DNA from: Chlorophyllum brunneum
Lineage: Eukaryota; Basidiomycota; Agaricomycetes; Agaricales; Agaricaceae
Length of the DNA: 64,000 bases
Direction of reading: 5' to 3'
NCBI GenBank assembly: GCA_963576785.1
Contig: OY756150.1
Coordinates: 1,550,001-1,614,000 of the forward strand
The translations under genes and the position numbers were made by a program. The notes beneath the pieces were generated by a model. That model saw only the letters and a program-made list of their open reading frames with translations. It did no database searches and was not told the DNA's origin. Within the stretch, counting starts at the first letter, position 1; each line of letters begins with the position of its first letter. Positions 1 through 11,972 of this stretch are shown in pieces.

Positions 1-597
1 TACCTTCCTCCTCTGGAGGAAATAGTAGCACCAGCCATCAGGACCTACAAAGAGGAGTTCCCTCCTCTCCCTTGGGCCTCCCCTCCGACGGAGTGATTCC
101 AGAGTAAGAGATATTCTCTTACTCAGAAGAACAAGACCGCTGATAGGTGACCTGCCACACTTATAGTGTTGGTAGATGAGGCCTTCAAATGGCTTGAGAG
201 CGAGAAGGAGGTCGATGACCTTATGGCACTGGCTCAGGATGTTGCCTACAACATCCGTGACCCCAGGAACCCTGCAAACATTGCAGGACCCTCTTCTGGG
301 CCTCTTCTGAAGTCCCCCAAGTCCGAACCTTTTGCTTCGGCACCTCAATCTGAGGTGTCTCTCGGACTTTCATCGACAGACTACAAAAGCAACTTCAAGA
401 AGAAGGGAGGAGCTGGGTACGTGATCAATTTGATCTCAGATACTCTTACTAACCCTGATACACAGTCCTGTCACCAATATGCTGACTGGCCAACTTCGCA
501 AGAAGAAGGGCAAGGGCAAGAGGAAGGGACATCGGGGGCCGGGCATGTAGATACACTATTGGGATCATTAGGATCCCATAATCATGTATTTTCGTAA
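1..597 (+). pseudogene. Copia gag C-terminal and linker region, broken
   Basis: Two open stretches in different frames lie upstream of the protease: positions 1-96, ending in a proline-rich stretch and a stop, and 166-597, 143 codons. The second contains a helical start (around residues 5-25) and a Lys/Gly/Glu-rich end. In an intact Copia element this would be the segment joining Gag to protease. I do not see a CCHC zinc knuckle here. The frame breaks and the stop at 597 indicate decay. The same layout is present in the right copy at 15771-16367. Confidence 0.6.
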
Positions 598-603
598 TGG
601 ACA

Positions 604-3600
604 ATGAGTGAGAAGTGTTTTAACACTTCTCAATTTTCTTGCTTCTCAACGCAAATGCCCGATCAGTATTTAAGAGTACCGGATCAAATGAGATCCCGAT
701 CACTAAGCAATGATCAAATTATAATGCCACTAGAAGAATATAGTGACATATGGTTATTAGACTCAGGGGCATCATGTCATTATATCCCTTATGCGGAAGA
801 CTTCATCAACTTTGAAAAACTCGAAGTTTCGATCCCAATTAAGACTGTAGGAGCACAAGGCCCTTACCTTAATGCGGTTGGTCTTAGCGCAGTCATGCTT
901 AAGTATAGAGTCTATAACAGGAAGACTGACAGTGTTCAACCAACACAGATATTAATATATCCAGTCTTCCTTCTAAAAGGAACCTCTGAACAACTAATGT
1001 CAGTGGGACAGTTATGCCAAGATAGCAAAACTGTTAGAACAGATGCCAACAAATCAGTAGTTGTTGATAGCAAAGGAAATGCAATTCTTCAAGCATATCC
1101 TTCAGCAAGTTGTAACACTACTTTACATTTTGTTAACACAAAAATTGTACATTCAGAACATGCAGCTATGGCTGCGGATCCGATCGTTGGCTACAAAGTT
1201 GTACATGCAGGATTAGGACATCCCTCTAATTGTATCCTCAATCATTTTGAGAAAAATATGATTGGGTTTACTCCGGTGCGGATTCCCGAGCAAAAACCAG
1301 TCTGTGATGGTTGTGCAAAGGGAAAAATGCACCAGAAACCCTTTAGAGAGAACCCTACATGCACAAAGCGTCCATTCAAAAGAATTCACTCGGATCTTGT
1401 TGAACTTCTGATTCTTTCTTACCATAAATTTAAATGGGTCATGACCATAATGGATGACTTTTTCTCTCATGGATGGATTTGCTTCCTCCATAAGAAATCA
1501 GAAGCAGCAGAAGAAATGAAAAATTTCATTGTCTTAATTCAGACTCAATATGAGACTAAATTAAAATATCTCTGCACTGATAGAGGAGGAGAGTATGCAA
1601 CTGACAAGTTACAATCTCATTTGCACTCATTAGGGATTATACATGAGACTAGTGCACCACATATACACCAACAAAACGGTCGAGCAGAACGCTTGAACCA
1701 AACTTTGATGGATAAAGCAGAAGCCATGAGGCATCATGCTTGTATTCCTGATGGTTGGTGGGAGTTTTCTATAGATCATGTGATACATATCTATAATAAA
1801 ACACTGGTATCATGGCTCATGTGAAAAACACCTTATGAAGTGTTGAATCAGAAGATTCCAGACATTTCCAAAGAGAGAGTCTTTGGCTGCAGTGCTTATG
1901 TCTTTCTCCCAAAAGAGATAAGAGACAATAAACTGACAGCGAAGTCAGAACTCATGATTTTCCTTGGTTGGACATCAGACAGGAAAAACTATCATTTCAT
2001 GAGGCACCTAAACGGAAATGTCATCTATACATCTCCAACAGCCGTATTTAGCAAAGAACACTTCCCTAAATGTATTGGGAAGAAACAAGAAGAACGGATG
2101 AACCAACCATCATATTCTACTTCTCGAAACACACCTTCGGAAGTAATTGTCTTCCATGCTCCAGATCCATCTACTGGTTTACCTATTGATAGACTACCAA
2201 ATCCTATACTCCGAACTTCTCCCAAAAGTTCTCCAGAAGATAGGACTTATAGATCTGTTCATGGACAAATTCCAACTCCTTTCCCTGAACCTAAAAAGAA
2301 TAAAGGAAAGGGAAAAGCACCGAATATTGATACAGATGTTCAGGAGGAGTGGGATAGTATTGTGCAAAACATTCTCTTTCCACCAAGAAAAGCACAAATA
2401 CCAGAAGACAATGACAGTGTTGGGTTATCATATGCTGATCCACCCAATCACCCTGAAGGTCCAAACCATCTGCCTTCTCCAAGAGATGATCCGGATGTAC
2501 AACCTTTCATACCCTATAGCCCTGATGGAGATGATCGGAATGCTGGTCCTTCTGTACCACAAGGTCACTCGGATCAAATACCAGTTCCTGAAATACCTCA
2601 GAGACCGCAAAGAACCAGAAAAGTACCTGAATGTCCAGGAAACTTCTATGGTTCTACAGAGCATCCGACCAAAATTCTCCAGGACTATGAAATGTTCCAA
2701 CCTCCTAAGTCAAAAATAACAAGTTCTACAAGTAGACTTGTTAGACAAATTCAATCAGAGCTTTCCAAACCTGGAATAATTGATAGACGTTCTCAGCATG
2801 AAGCTTCTACAATAGAAGACTTATGCAGAGAAGGAGGAGTAGGGATGATTGATTACCTGTGTGCTCAAAAAGTCGAATCACCATTAGTTCCTATTTCTTT
2901 CAAGGATCTAGATCGACTACCATCAGAAGAGAAATCTAAATGGTGGAAAGCATGCTTAGAAGAGTTAAATTCACTCAGAGAAAGACACATTTATGACTTA
3001 GCTAAACTTCCGCCTGGAAGAAGAGCTGTCAAAAATAGATGGGTCTTCACACCCAAATCAGATGGTCGATACCGTGCTCGACTAGTAGCAAAAGGATTCT
3101 CTCAGATAGAGGGAATCGATTACGATGAATTATTTTCACCAGTAGTCCATTATGAGACAGCACGACTCATATTTGCAGTCGCTGCCCTCAATGATTGGGA
3201 GATGCTCAGTTTAGATGTTAAAACTGCTTATCTCTATGGAAAACTGGATGAAGAGCTCTATATAGAACTTCCAGAAGGTTTCAATACAGGTCATGGTAAT
3301 ATGGTTTGGAAATTAAACTGAGCTATATATGGACTAAAGCAGTCTGGATGACAATGGTGGAAGGAATTGACTAAGTCAATGACTGATCTAGGATTTGTCC
3401 AATCCAAGTTAGATGCTGGAGTCTATTATTACTATGACCCTGAAACCAAAGAGCTTATTATAGCTCTAGTCTATGTAGATGACTCAATGTTTGTCAAAAT
3501 CAGAGGTTCTAGACTTCTACATGAGAAGCAAGCACTCTTTATGAAGAAATGGGAATGCCGAGACCTTGGTCCAACCAAAGAGTTTCTTGGCATGAAAATT

Positions 3601-4395
3601 TCGCAAAATCCAATAAACCAATCAATTACCCTAGACCAAATAGATTATCTAGGAAAAGTTCTTGATTGATTTAAAGTAATTGGAAAAGAAGAAATTCCAC
3701 TACCAAATGGATTTATCTTCAAATCCAATACAGGACAAGCGACACCTGACTTCATAAAGAGGTATCAACAGTTAGTAGGATCAGTTATGTATCTGATGAT
3801 AGGCAGTCAACCCAACATAGCATTTGCCACTGTCAAATTATCACAACATATGACCAACCCTACTAAAGCACATTATAATGCAGGCTTACATTTGCTAAAG
3901 TATCTTAATGCTACTTGCAAATATAGAATTACCTACAATGGAAGTTCTATGGAAGGCCTTAATGCGTTTTCAGACTCTGATTGGGCTGGTGATCCAATTA
4001 GTTGTAAATCTGTAACTGGATATTTCTGTCTATTAGCCAGCAGAGCTATTGCTTGGCTAAGTAGAAAACAGAAAACTGTTGCATTATCTTCTACCAAAGC
4101 CAAGTATATGGCTTTGTCAGATTGCAGTTGACAACTTGTTTGGACTGTCAATTTATTGGAAGAAATTGGTATCCAATCATTAGCCCCTTATCTCTTCGGT
4201 GATAATGAGGGTTCAATATTTTGGGCCAAAAATCCAGTAACAGAAAAACAATCAAAACATGTCAACGTCAAATACCATTACATTTGTGATTTGGTAGAAG
4301 ATGGAAAGATTGAAATATTCTCTGTGAAAGGCATGGAAAATCCTGCCGATATTCTCACAAAGAATTTGGACAAAATTAAATTCAATCTATTCTGA
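604..4395 (+). pseudogene. pol: Copia pol: protease, integrase, RT and RNase H, with in-frame TGA stops
   Basis: The pepsin-like protease motif LLDSGAS is near 750-770. Integrase has the zinc-binding H..H..C..C region (GLGHPS to CDGCAKGK, 1210-1330) and the acidic triad in IHSDLV, CTDRGGEY and QQNGRAERLNQ (1385-1700). RT starts at NRWVFTP (about 3035) and carries YVDDSM (3473-3490). RNase H has SDSDWAGD (3970-3995) and ends near the LTR. TGA codons interrupt the frame at about 1822, 3319, 3349, 3667 and 4129. At the conserved RT and RNase H sites the family has Arg, so each looks like CGA to TGA. The RNase H motif usually written STEAEY reads STKAKY here, so a catalytic acidic residue is also lost. 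It cannot make a full Pol. Confidence 0.9.
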
Positions 4396-4444
4396 CCTCG
4401 CCTTGGCTTGATGTTTGAGTGATTTAAAAACTCTACATCAAAAC

Positions 4445-4458
4445 AGAGCAAGGAAGAG
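4445..4458 (+). other. polypurine tract of the left Copia copy
   Basis: The stretch agagcaaggaagag lies directly before the TGTTGA start of the 3' LTR, which is where the plus-strand primer of an LTR element sits. Confidence 0.7.
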
Positions 4459-5043
4459 TGTTGAAGTTTCGGACATACTCTAGAAATAGACTATGAGGTC
4501 ATTATGATAATAATAGACTGATCTGTTACTTTCCAGTAACTTCACTTCTGTAGTAACTTCCTATGAGTTGCTCTGCATACAATGAGAGTCATAAGTACTT
4601 GATAGATTATTCTACATAGTACCAATGACTAGTATACTACATTCCGCAGTACTCCGCAGGCACTATGCCACAGTTTAAGAGAGTCATAAGGAACAATCTA
4701 TGCATTACTAGTATTTTATGTAGTATGACTCGCCTATGTTACAATATGTATATAAACCCCATGTAGCAGACCTAGTTCTGCATCTTGTTCAATCAAACAA
4801 CCTCTTCATCATCGCTTATCTTCTTCAGTACAACACCTGTCTCAATCTCCTTGACTTTGACTTGTCTACCTCGAGTTCTACCTCTGACACCGATCTCTTT
4901 ATTACTCATATCTGTCTATCTGAACTACCTTTCTATAGGTCTCATATAGAAGCATATTATATCGGTGAGTAGACCCTACGTTCTCTCCCACTGCATTTAC
5001 TGCTGCCCCCAGCAAACAACTCGTTACGGTCGTTTCCTCAACA
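4459..5043 (+). repeat. 3' LTR of the left Copia copy
   Basis: 585 bp, starts TGTTGA and ends TCAACA. A TATA-like tatataa lies near 4749. By eye it matches the inverted 3' LTR at 11325-11909 throughout, but differs at about 20 positions from the 5' LTR at 17977-18561. Confidence 0.93.
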
Positions 5044-5126
5044 GATTTGTCACTCAAGATATGTGTATTTGACATATTTTTAGCATTCTTTCTGCTGACT
5101 GGTATATCATTGACAGTGAGAGAAGT

Positions 5127-5701
5127 TGTTGAGGAAATAACTGTAATGAGTTGTTGCTGGGGCAGTAGTAGTAAATACAGTGGGAGAGAATATAGGGTCT
5201 ACTCACCAAGAAAGTACACTTCTATCTGATACCTATAGAAGAGTAATTTGGATAGACAGATGTTATTGATGAAACAGTCTGTTTCAGTGGTAGCAAGTGT
5301 AAAGTCAAGTAGATCAAGGTTTGGGTTGTACTGGAAGAGATAGGCAATGATAAAGAAGTTGTTTGATTGAACAAGATGCAGAACATATCTGTTAGATGGG
5401 GTTTATATACATTTAGGGGAGCATAGACAAGTCATACTACATATGAAGTCATATAGACACATGTTGTGTCAGAAATACATAGAATGTTCTATCTGACTCT
5501 TACTGAGTACTATGGAATGTATGTACAAGTCATTGGAACTATATAGAATGATCTATCAAGTACCAATTGTTATTACTAGTCATAATCAACTCAGTATGAC
5601 ATTCATTATATGCAAAGCAACTCATAGGAAGTTTTGGTTCAGTCTATTATTATTATAATGACTTCATAACCTATTCATAGAATATGACTGAAACTTCAAC
5701 A
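5127..5701 (-). repeat. solo Copia LTR, divergent subfamily
   Basis: 575 bp with the same TGTTGA...TCAACA ends and a related interior, but clearly more diverged than the LTRs of the two large copies. It is closer to the relic LTR at 18653-19204; both share, for example, the stretch around acacatgttgtgtcag. No Copia internal sequence lies on either side. The flanks are gaagt (5122-5126) and ggagt (5702-5706), a possible decayed 5-bp duplication. This fits deletion of a full element by LTR-LTR recombination. Confidence 0.8.
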
Positions 5702-6210
5702 GGAGTGATAGTTGGAATCGAAGTTGCTCTGATAACTTCTTCATTAAGAAGATGCTCATGTTGCACCATCATAGGTAAGGATGAAAGCTGAATTTAAACA
5801 AAAAAAGTCTAGGATGGCAGACTGCAGGTGCAGCTAAGATGAGAGGAAATTTTCCTTAGAGAGAAATCTGAGAAGCAGTCTATTTGTGCCTGTATAGATC
5901 TGAGGCTCTAGACGTATGCTACATTATCTTATCTTCTATTGAGTCACGAGAGACTTATTGTGGAAGCCCCTTATAGGCATCAAAGCGGAGAGGTAAGGGG
6001 CCGGGGCAAGAATGGTCAACGAGGACAGTACCTGGAACGGAGGAGCGTAGTATTCACTACTCATATTTCCCCGAAACTCTGGGCCATCTATGCTACAGAA
6101 AAGCAGGACATAGGTGGCACGGGAGATCCGCTCAAATATCAATGCTAGTGTGTTTTTTAGTCTTGTACGAAAGACGATTATTACAGTACATCAACACAAC
6201 AACCAATCGA
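5702..6210. other. host intergenic sequence, no gene seen
   Basis: No transposon similarity or convincing open frame was recognised between the solo LTR and the end of the minus-strand host gene. It should hold the 3' end of that gene's transcript. Confidence 0.4.
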
Positions 6211-8690
6211 TCAAGTGCCTTCATTGAGTATTGCCTTGAAGCATTCAAGAATCCGGTCTGGGGGGACAGATATCTGGGAACAAATTTAAAACACCCATAA
6301 CAAGAACAAGAACCTCCCAGACCCACCCACGTCAACAACAAGAATACAATATTCTTTGCATCATCTCCTGTCCCGTTTGTCAAGGTTTCAGTCAGGTAGC
6401 AAGGGCGGACGTTATCAGAGCAATCAATTAACCCAAAGAGCCATTCATTGCTACTGGAGACGCAAAACTTCATGATCGAATTCTTCTGCCTCATGGAATC
6501 AATAGCGGTATACCTGCAAAATAATACAAGTTTAAGCGTAATCGGGAAGGAAGCATTCATGTAATAACTCACGTTGCTAGGCATTCAGCAACGGCCTGAT
6601 ATACATGTCGCAGCAAACGCCTTTGTTGTGACTTCTTAGTGGGTCCAGCATTACCCACACTGCTTGCCTCGGGTATGTTGGTAGCTGACGATGGAACGGG
6701 GCGCTGTCGTCATTAGTATATAGTATCAATGTCAAAGTGTGAGTTGGTACAGATGACAGGACACTCACACCTAGTGGGAATATTCCTACAGGCTGGGGAC
6801 CGCCACTACGTGGATCTTTATAACGACCGGTGTCGTCACCCTCGTTTTCACCATTAGGACCTTGCCTACTGTTCCCGGGGACACCAAGCCCAATGGCCAG
6901 ATTGCGTATGCGGTTGACCAGGTCACCTGGCGCATCTCGGCAGCGATCCCCCATCGAGTCACTAACTGGTGCGTCGTTCCCAGAGGTAGGGGAGCCAGGG
7001 TCAACGTTCCGACCCGGTATGCATGGATATCGTGCAGTCTCTTCCCTGCTGAGTGTAAAGTCAGGAGGAAGAAAAGAAGTGTCGGGGTCATCATCGGTCT
7101 CGGGTTCGTCATCCGCGTCAATGATGCAAGAGTAATATACAGAGTTGCCAGATGCGTCGTCATCTTCCGAGTCGTCGACGCAAGTGGGGTCTACAGCCGT
7201 ATTATCCTTCTGAAGATGACGGTCACCTGAATTTGACTTTGGGGGGTTGTCGGAAGAATCTATGGGATGGGCGATTAGATGAAACTGACAGCACCACACA
7301 GACGACTACCTTCTGAGAACGTAAATCGCTGTTTCATACACTTGGCCTCGATAATTAGCGATTCCCATCGAACGGACCCGCGACCCTTAACGGTGGGCAA
7401 CTCAAAAACCTTAGTTGACTGCTCCAGGTGACTACAGAAACGGTGCAGGTCCCAATCCTTGAGCGATATCTTCTTATCTAGGATGAAAAGGTGAAAGCTA
7501 GAGTGGGGTGAAGGTCGCCTGTGACGTACTTTCATCTTTCCAACTTTTTAACAACTGCTGCCATTCCTTGGAACCTGTACCGCGGAATGAACAACAGATG
7601 TAATCCAGTGTACCAGAAAGAAAGGTGCTACGAATCATCCCATCAGGCCTCAGGTGCTTTATTTCTACGGGTGGCGTCGTTTTTCTTCCCAGATTCCCAA
7701 GTGGAAGATGTTCCCCTATCAGGATAGCCCTGGGTGCATCACCAGTGTCGACGAGTTCAGTAACAAGGCCGGATATTCGTGCTCGCGCAACCGGCTCGGA
7801 CTGTTCAGCCGACACGGTTAGTGCTCAATACTTCTTAGCTTATAGATGGCTTACTACGGATTGAAATGCTTCCGTCCCATTACTTTCGCGGAATAATTTG
7901 TATCCCGAGGGGACGATATCGGAGCGGGATAGATAATCGAACTGTTCAGCCACTCCAGATTCTTCAATTTCTTTTGCTAAGCGATCGGGCATCAGGGCTG
8001 GCTGAAGCTGGACACCCATGGCGAGAGCCTCCTTTCTCCTGACTCTTGAGAACGACATTAACTAGTTTCGGGTGTGAGCTTGAGTCCATACGTGTTAAGC
8101 TAGAAACCCACTGAGAAACTACGCCTTCCAGGATCCTCGGCGTATTCCAAGAAGCGTTCGAAAAGCTCATTATATTTAGCCAATCTCTTGACAATTGTAT
8201 GGAGGCTCTCCTTGTCCGTGCATTTTCCGGAGGAGACCAATCGTTCAACGATGATGTCAGTGTACGTGGGTAAAATTGAATCGTGTTTTAGAGCTGACAG
8301 TCGATCATTCCGATAAGCTTGGAGAAGTGACTCGAGTTGGGATTTGTCTGTGCGCGAACTAGGGCCTCCACAATATGTCTGATTCAGAGAAATGAGAAAG
8401 GATCAATGAAGAAACGTACCTCGAGCAGCTCGAGTCTCTGTAGCTGTTTGACGGGGTTCACTGGATTAGTTGGCGATCAAGGATAATTGACCACCAAACG
8501 TACCTGACTCCGGGTCACCAGGCTTGACTTTCGATTATGGCGTCAGATTTGGGAGACAGTGTTCCTAGATGGTATATACCTAGAGCCTGAGGTTCAGCAA
8601 ATGAGGGACCCAAACTCGCGTTTTCCAATTCCCCTGCTCTCGATCGTGAATCTTTTTCTGTCCCTGAAGGATAGTTGACATACTTGCGCG
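6211..8690 (-). CDS. hypothetical fungal protein, multi-exon, 5' end unresolved
   Basis: I do not recognise the product. Splicing was read by eye, and every junction keeps the frame. Exons on the minus strand, from 3' to 5': 6211-6273, 6327-6513, 6573-6703, 6769-7259, 7310-7477, 7530-7800, 7855-8061, 8112-8378, 8420-8460, a 24-nt microexon 8504-8527, and an exon ending at 8580 whose start (near 8690) is uncertain. Introns are 43-65 nt, GT..AG, several with CTAAC, CTGAC or TACTAAT branch points. The model gives more than 640 residues. An acidic, low-complexity middle (about 6950-7200) separates an N-terminal part containing IIEAK (near 7345) from a C-terminal part with YQAVAECLATY and NEWLFGLI. 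E-x-K followed by W-x-FG-x-I recalls PD-(D/E)xK-like or kinase-associated fungal proteins, but this is only a guess. It lies head-to-head with the F-box gene. Confidence 0.7.
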
Positions 8691-9187
8691 GCGCGATTGA
8701 CTACGTGTCATTCTTGTCGGAGGAACTGGTCATTCACAGCTGAGCTAGTAAAATAAAATGTATATCGAAAGTCACACCTGGACTTGGGTTCTTCTCAGGA
8801 CGCCGTGATTCTTCCTTCCCCACTGCATAGGAATATTTTAGAAACTGAACCGATATATAAATGTCAGTGGGGACCAGAGGACCTACTTGAAGCTGGATCC
8901 CTGGATAGCTGTGGATATTACCGGGACGGAAGCGAGGCACTCAGAGGATAACCGGTGAGATTCAACGGGTACAAATACTATTATCGATGATCGATTGCAA
9001 TCCCATCGAAGAACCCCGAACCGAACAAAGATCAGGTCTAGATGAGGCGGTCATCCCCAATTGATCAGCCTGACTGTTAACCCTGGCATTGAAATATTGA
9101 AATATTGGCCGGCAATCCGCCAATTCCGGGAACGGATACTCACGTGACAAGTTTGGCACTCAACAACGTCGTTGAATTTTGTGAACC
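8691..9187. promoter_or_regulatory. divergent promoter region between the two host genes
   Basis: About 450-500 bp separate the likely start region of the minus gene from the ATG of the F-box gene. It may also hold small 5' exons of the minus gene: an open stretch at 8734-8940 is compatible, but I could not join it in frame. No TATA box or other element stands out. Confidence 0.35.
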
Positions 9188-10861
9188 ATGCTGGCCTTTG
9201 CTTCTGACTTGATCACTGTCCCGCTCACCATACCCGGAATCTGGAGGTTTTATCTCTGGCTACTTTCCTTCACCCTTACATCCCACGAGTCTCCTAGTCC
9301 CGAAGAGCAGACGACATTTACTTCGTTGCCCGTCGAGGTGCTATCCCAAATCCTCACGCACTTAGACTGCCATAGTGTACTTGAGGTCAGACGGGTGCGC
9401 AATATTCCTACTCCTTCCTTTGCACGAGTTAAATCTTGAGCAGACTTGCAAGACTTTGCACTCTGTCACAAAATCCCGCCAGCTGTGGTGCAACTTCATT
9501 GTCGGACTCGAGAGAAGGCACGGTATATCACCCCCCGAAGAAGGATGTGATAAATATACGGTGGATGAGCTGGAGCAATGGGTCCTACGACGAAATCGAG
9601 CTCAAAATGTATGGACCTCCACACACCCGCGGTTTCGACCACACGGCATAGATCCTTGTCAGGGCAAACCATACATCAAGCCGTCTGACCAAAAGCTTGT
9701 CCCAGGTGGCCGGTGGCTCCTCGTGGCCTACTCTTCTGCTGTCATGTATACACTCGATTTGGACGACACCAATCCTGCACCACGTGTATTGTATGATCCT
9801 GGAGATTTTGATCGAGAGCTGTCTGGACAGAAAGTCGACACTGACTGCACTCTCTGGGTTGATAGGTCAAAACCTCGACTCTCTTTCCGCGTTGCGGGCT
9901 GCATCAGGGGAGAAGGTAGCCAACTTTGCCTGTCCCTGTTCTCAACTCACTCCACATACCTTTCAGAGAGCCCACGGAGGTTTATATACGACGTGGAACT
10001 AGTTGGTCATGGTACAGGTGCCACTTTAGTCGCCGGACCCCACGCTTTGTTTCGGGATTCTCGACCCGGTTGGAAACATTCCCTATTCGCCTTGAACGAT
10101 CAGTATGTTGTCGAAGTTTGGGACGAGCCCAAGGAGTCTTTGGGATTTAACCTCAATAAAGAGGTTAGAGTATACCATTACAACGACGCGCTAGTCAGTG
10201 CAGGACACCTGGAATACTCTTCCATCAAGCCTATTGTCCACCAACTGCAAGGTGTCGTTTGTACGGTTCGTCAGGGACCAGCGTTTTACTCAATATCATA
10301 CTGAACAATGCCCCCCAGCTCGTGGAATTCATTCACGGAAATATGTTCGCCGTCTATGCTACATCACCCTATTTACTGTATCTCTTCGAAATCTTCTCCC
10401 ACCCCGATGGATCGACTCCAGGAGACTCAATCCAGCTGCTCCGCACCGTCGAAATGTCCTATTATCATCAGTCAGATATCCGATTGTTATCTGGAATGTC
10501 CGAATCGCGGCTGGTCACAGTGGAGGACTCCACGGAGATCAAGGGAGTTGTGATACCACATGGCAAGACAATTCCTCCGACAATTGTCGAGTTGGGCAGG
10601 TGTAGTAGCGACTGGGATCTGACGAATTGCTGCGCGCTCGGAATCTCAGGATCCGTATTCCTCGACCGTGTAAATAATACATATGGGATTGTGACCCATG
10701 AGTGGAACCCAGCTCTGCCCGTCCAGTCGACGCCTCTCCTCTCTCATAATGAAACACCGCGCCTTCCCCGTAGGCTTGTTGGATTTGATGAGGATACAGG
10801 TCGTTTAGTATTCCTTGATCGCACTCGGTATCATACTATGCTGATTGTTGATGTCGTCTAA
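9188..10861 (+). CDS. F-box domain protein
   Basis: Three exons join in frame: 9188-9394, 9444-10256 and 10319-10861, giving 520 residues. Intron 1 is 49 nt (GTGCGC...GAGCAG). Intron 2 is 62 nt (GTTTGT...CCCCCCAG) and removes an in-frame TGA at 10302. The F-box begins at FTSLPVEVLSQIL (residue ~44) and continues across the first junction into RRTCKTLHSV and SRQLW, the usual end of the motif. F-box proteins bring substrates to Skp1-Cullin ubiquitin ligases. The remaining ~420 residues look like a WD40-like or beta-rich substrate-binding region, but no repeat is clear enough to name. The first ~35 residues are hydrophobic (IPGIWRFYLWLL), unusual before an F-box, so the true start could be downstream or an upstream intron was missed. 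Confidence 0.82.
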
Positions 10862-11324
10862 TACATACTGGATTTAATGTTCAAATTTTCAATTATTGTG
10901 CCATTGAGAGTCTGAGGGTGGTTGGTTATTTTTTATCGTTAGAAGAGCTGATATCTGCTAAACGACAGCTCTCCGAAAACCCATCAACTCCTAGGCTATC
11001 TTTCTGAGGACAATAATGAAAAGTGAGAGGCCTGGATTCTCGGGATATAGCACAACATGATATCCGTCGCATACTATGACATTCCCCAATCCCAAATTTT
11101 CATCAGAAGGCTGAGTGGTGAATTATTAATTTGAACATGATAATGATAATGATAATGATATAAATTGAGCTGACTATGCTACTACAGGAGCTCAGGTGAT
11201 TTTTCAAACAAATACCTCGTCAGCTATGTATATACTATACAATAACAGTAAACAAGCACTAGCCAATAGAAAGTGAAACATTAGAAGAGGCGGAAGGGAG
11301 AAGGTGTGAACAACAAGAAGGTAG
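10862..11324. other. intergenic region with a short (ATAATG)n repeat
   Basis: It holds the 3' side of the F-box gene and a small microsatellite, four units of taatga or similar near 11138-11162, then runs into the Copia LTR. The last five bases (11320-11324, ggtag) read ctacc in element orientation and are the 3' flank of the right Copia copy. No gene seen. Confidence 0.5.
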
Positions 11325-11909
11325 TGTTGAGGAAACGACCGTAACGAGTTGTTTGCTGGGGGCAGCAGTAAATGCAGTGGGAGAGAACGTAGGGTCTACT
11401 CACCGATATAATATGCTTCTATATGAGACCTATAGAAAGGTAGTTCAGATAGACAGATATGAGTAATAAAGAGATCGGTGTCAGAGGTAGAACTCGAGGT
11501 AGACAAGTCAAAGTCAAGGAGATTGAGACAGGTGTTGTACTGAAGAAGATAAGCGATGATGAAGAGGTTGTTTGATTGAACAAGATGCAGAACTAGGTCT
11601 GCTACATGGGGTTTATATACATATTGTAACATAGGCGAGTCATACTACATAAAATACTAGTAATGCATAGATTGTTCCTTATGACTCTCTTAAACTGTGG
11701 CATAGTGCCTGCGGAGTACTGCGGAATGTAGTATACTAGTCATTGGTACTATGTAGAATAATCTATCAAGTACTTATGACTCTCATTGTATGCAGAGCAA
11801 CTCATAGGAAGTTACTACAGAAGTGAAGTTACTGGAAAGTAACAGATCAGTCTATTATTATCATAATGACCTCATAGTCTATTTCTAGAGTATGTCCGAA
11901 ACTTCAACA
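11325..11909 (-). repeat. 3' LTR of the right Copia copy
   Basis: 585 bp, TGTTGA...TCAACA, positional partner of 4459-5043 through i+j=16368. No difference from that LTR was noticed. Confidence 0.93.
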
Positions 11910-11972
11910 CTCTTCCTTGCTCTGTTTTGATGTAGAGTTTTTAAATCACTCAAACATCAAGCCAAGGCGAGG

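Larger units (their letters stand above)
1..5043 (+). mobile_element. Ty1/Copia LTR retrotransposon, left copy, 5' part outside the window
   Basis: Order of domains is gag remnant, protease, integrase, reverse transcriptase, RNase H, then a 585-bp 3' LTR, which is the Copia order. The 5' LTR and most of gag lie left of the window. Every position i matches position 16368-i of the inverted copy on the right, with no indel seen over 5043 bp. The element is dead: pol has five in-frame TGA codons, all shared with the right copy. The five bases after the LTR (5044-5048, gattt) equal, in element orientation, the five bases before the 5' LTR of the right copy. Confidence 0.95.

Noticed and set aside
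2147..2719. 190-codon ORF in another frame of the Copia pol, also at 13649-14221
   Set aside because: It overlaps the integrase-RT linker, where the protein carries little constraint. The two copies are near identical as DNA, so the ORF's presence in both is no evidence of selection.
5127..5701. solo LTR as part of the left Copia copy
   Set aside because: It has opposite orientation, is clearly diverged, and 83 bp of other sequence separate it from the copy's LTR.
6786..7230. several overlapping 100-125 codon ORFs on both strands
   Set aside because: They are shadows of the acidic exon 6769-7259 of the minus-strand gene, whose splice sites keep one frame.
10259..10310. frameshift mutation in the F-box gene
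   Set aside because: A 62-nt intron with GTTTGT and CCCCCCAG ends at 10257-10318 restores the frame exactly, so the gene need not be broken.
11137..11162. short (taatga)n run as a CRISPR-like or regulatory array
   Set aside because: Too short and simple; an ordinary microsatellite.
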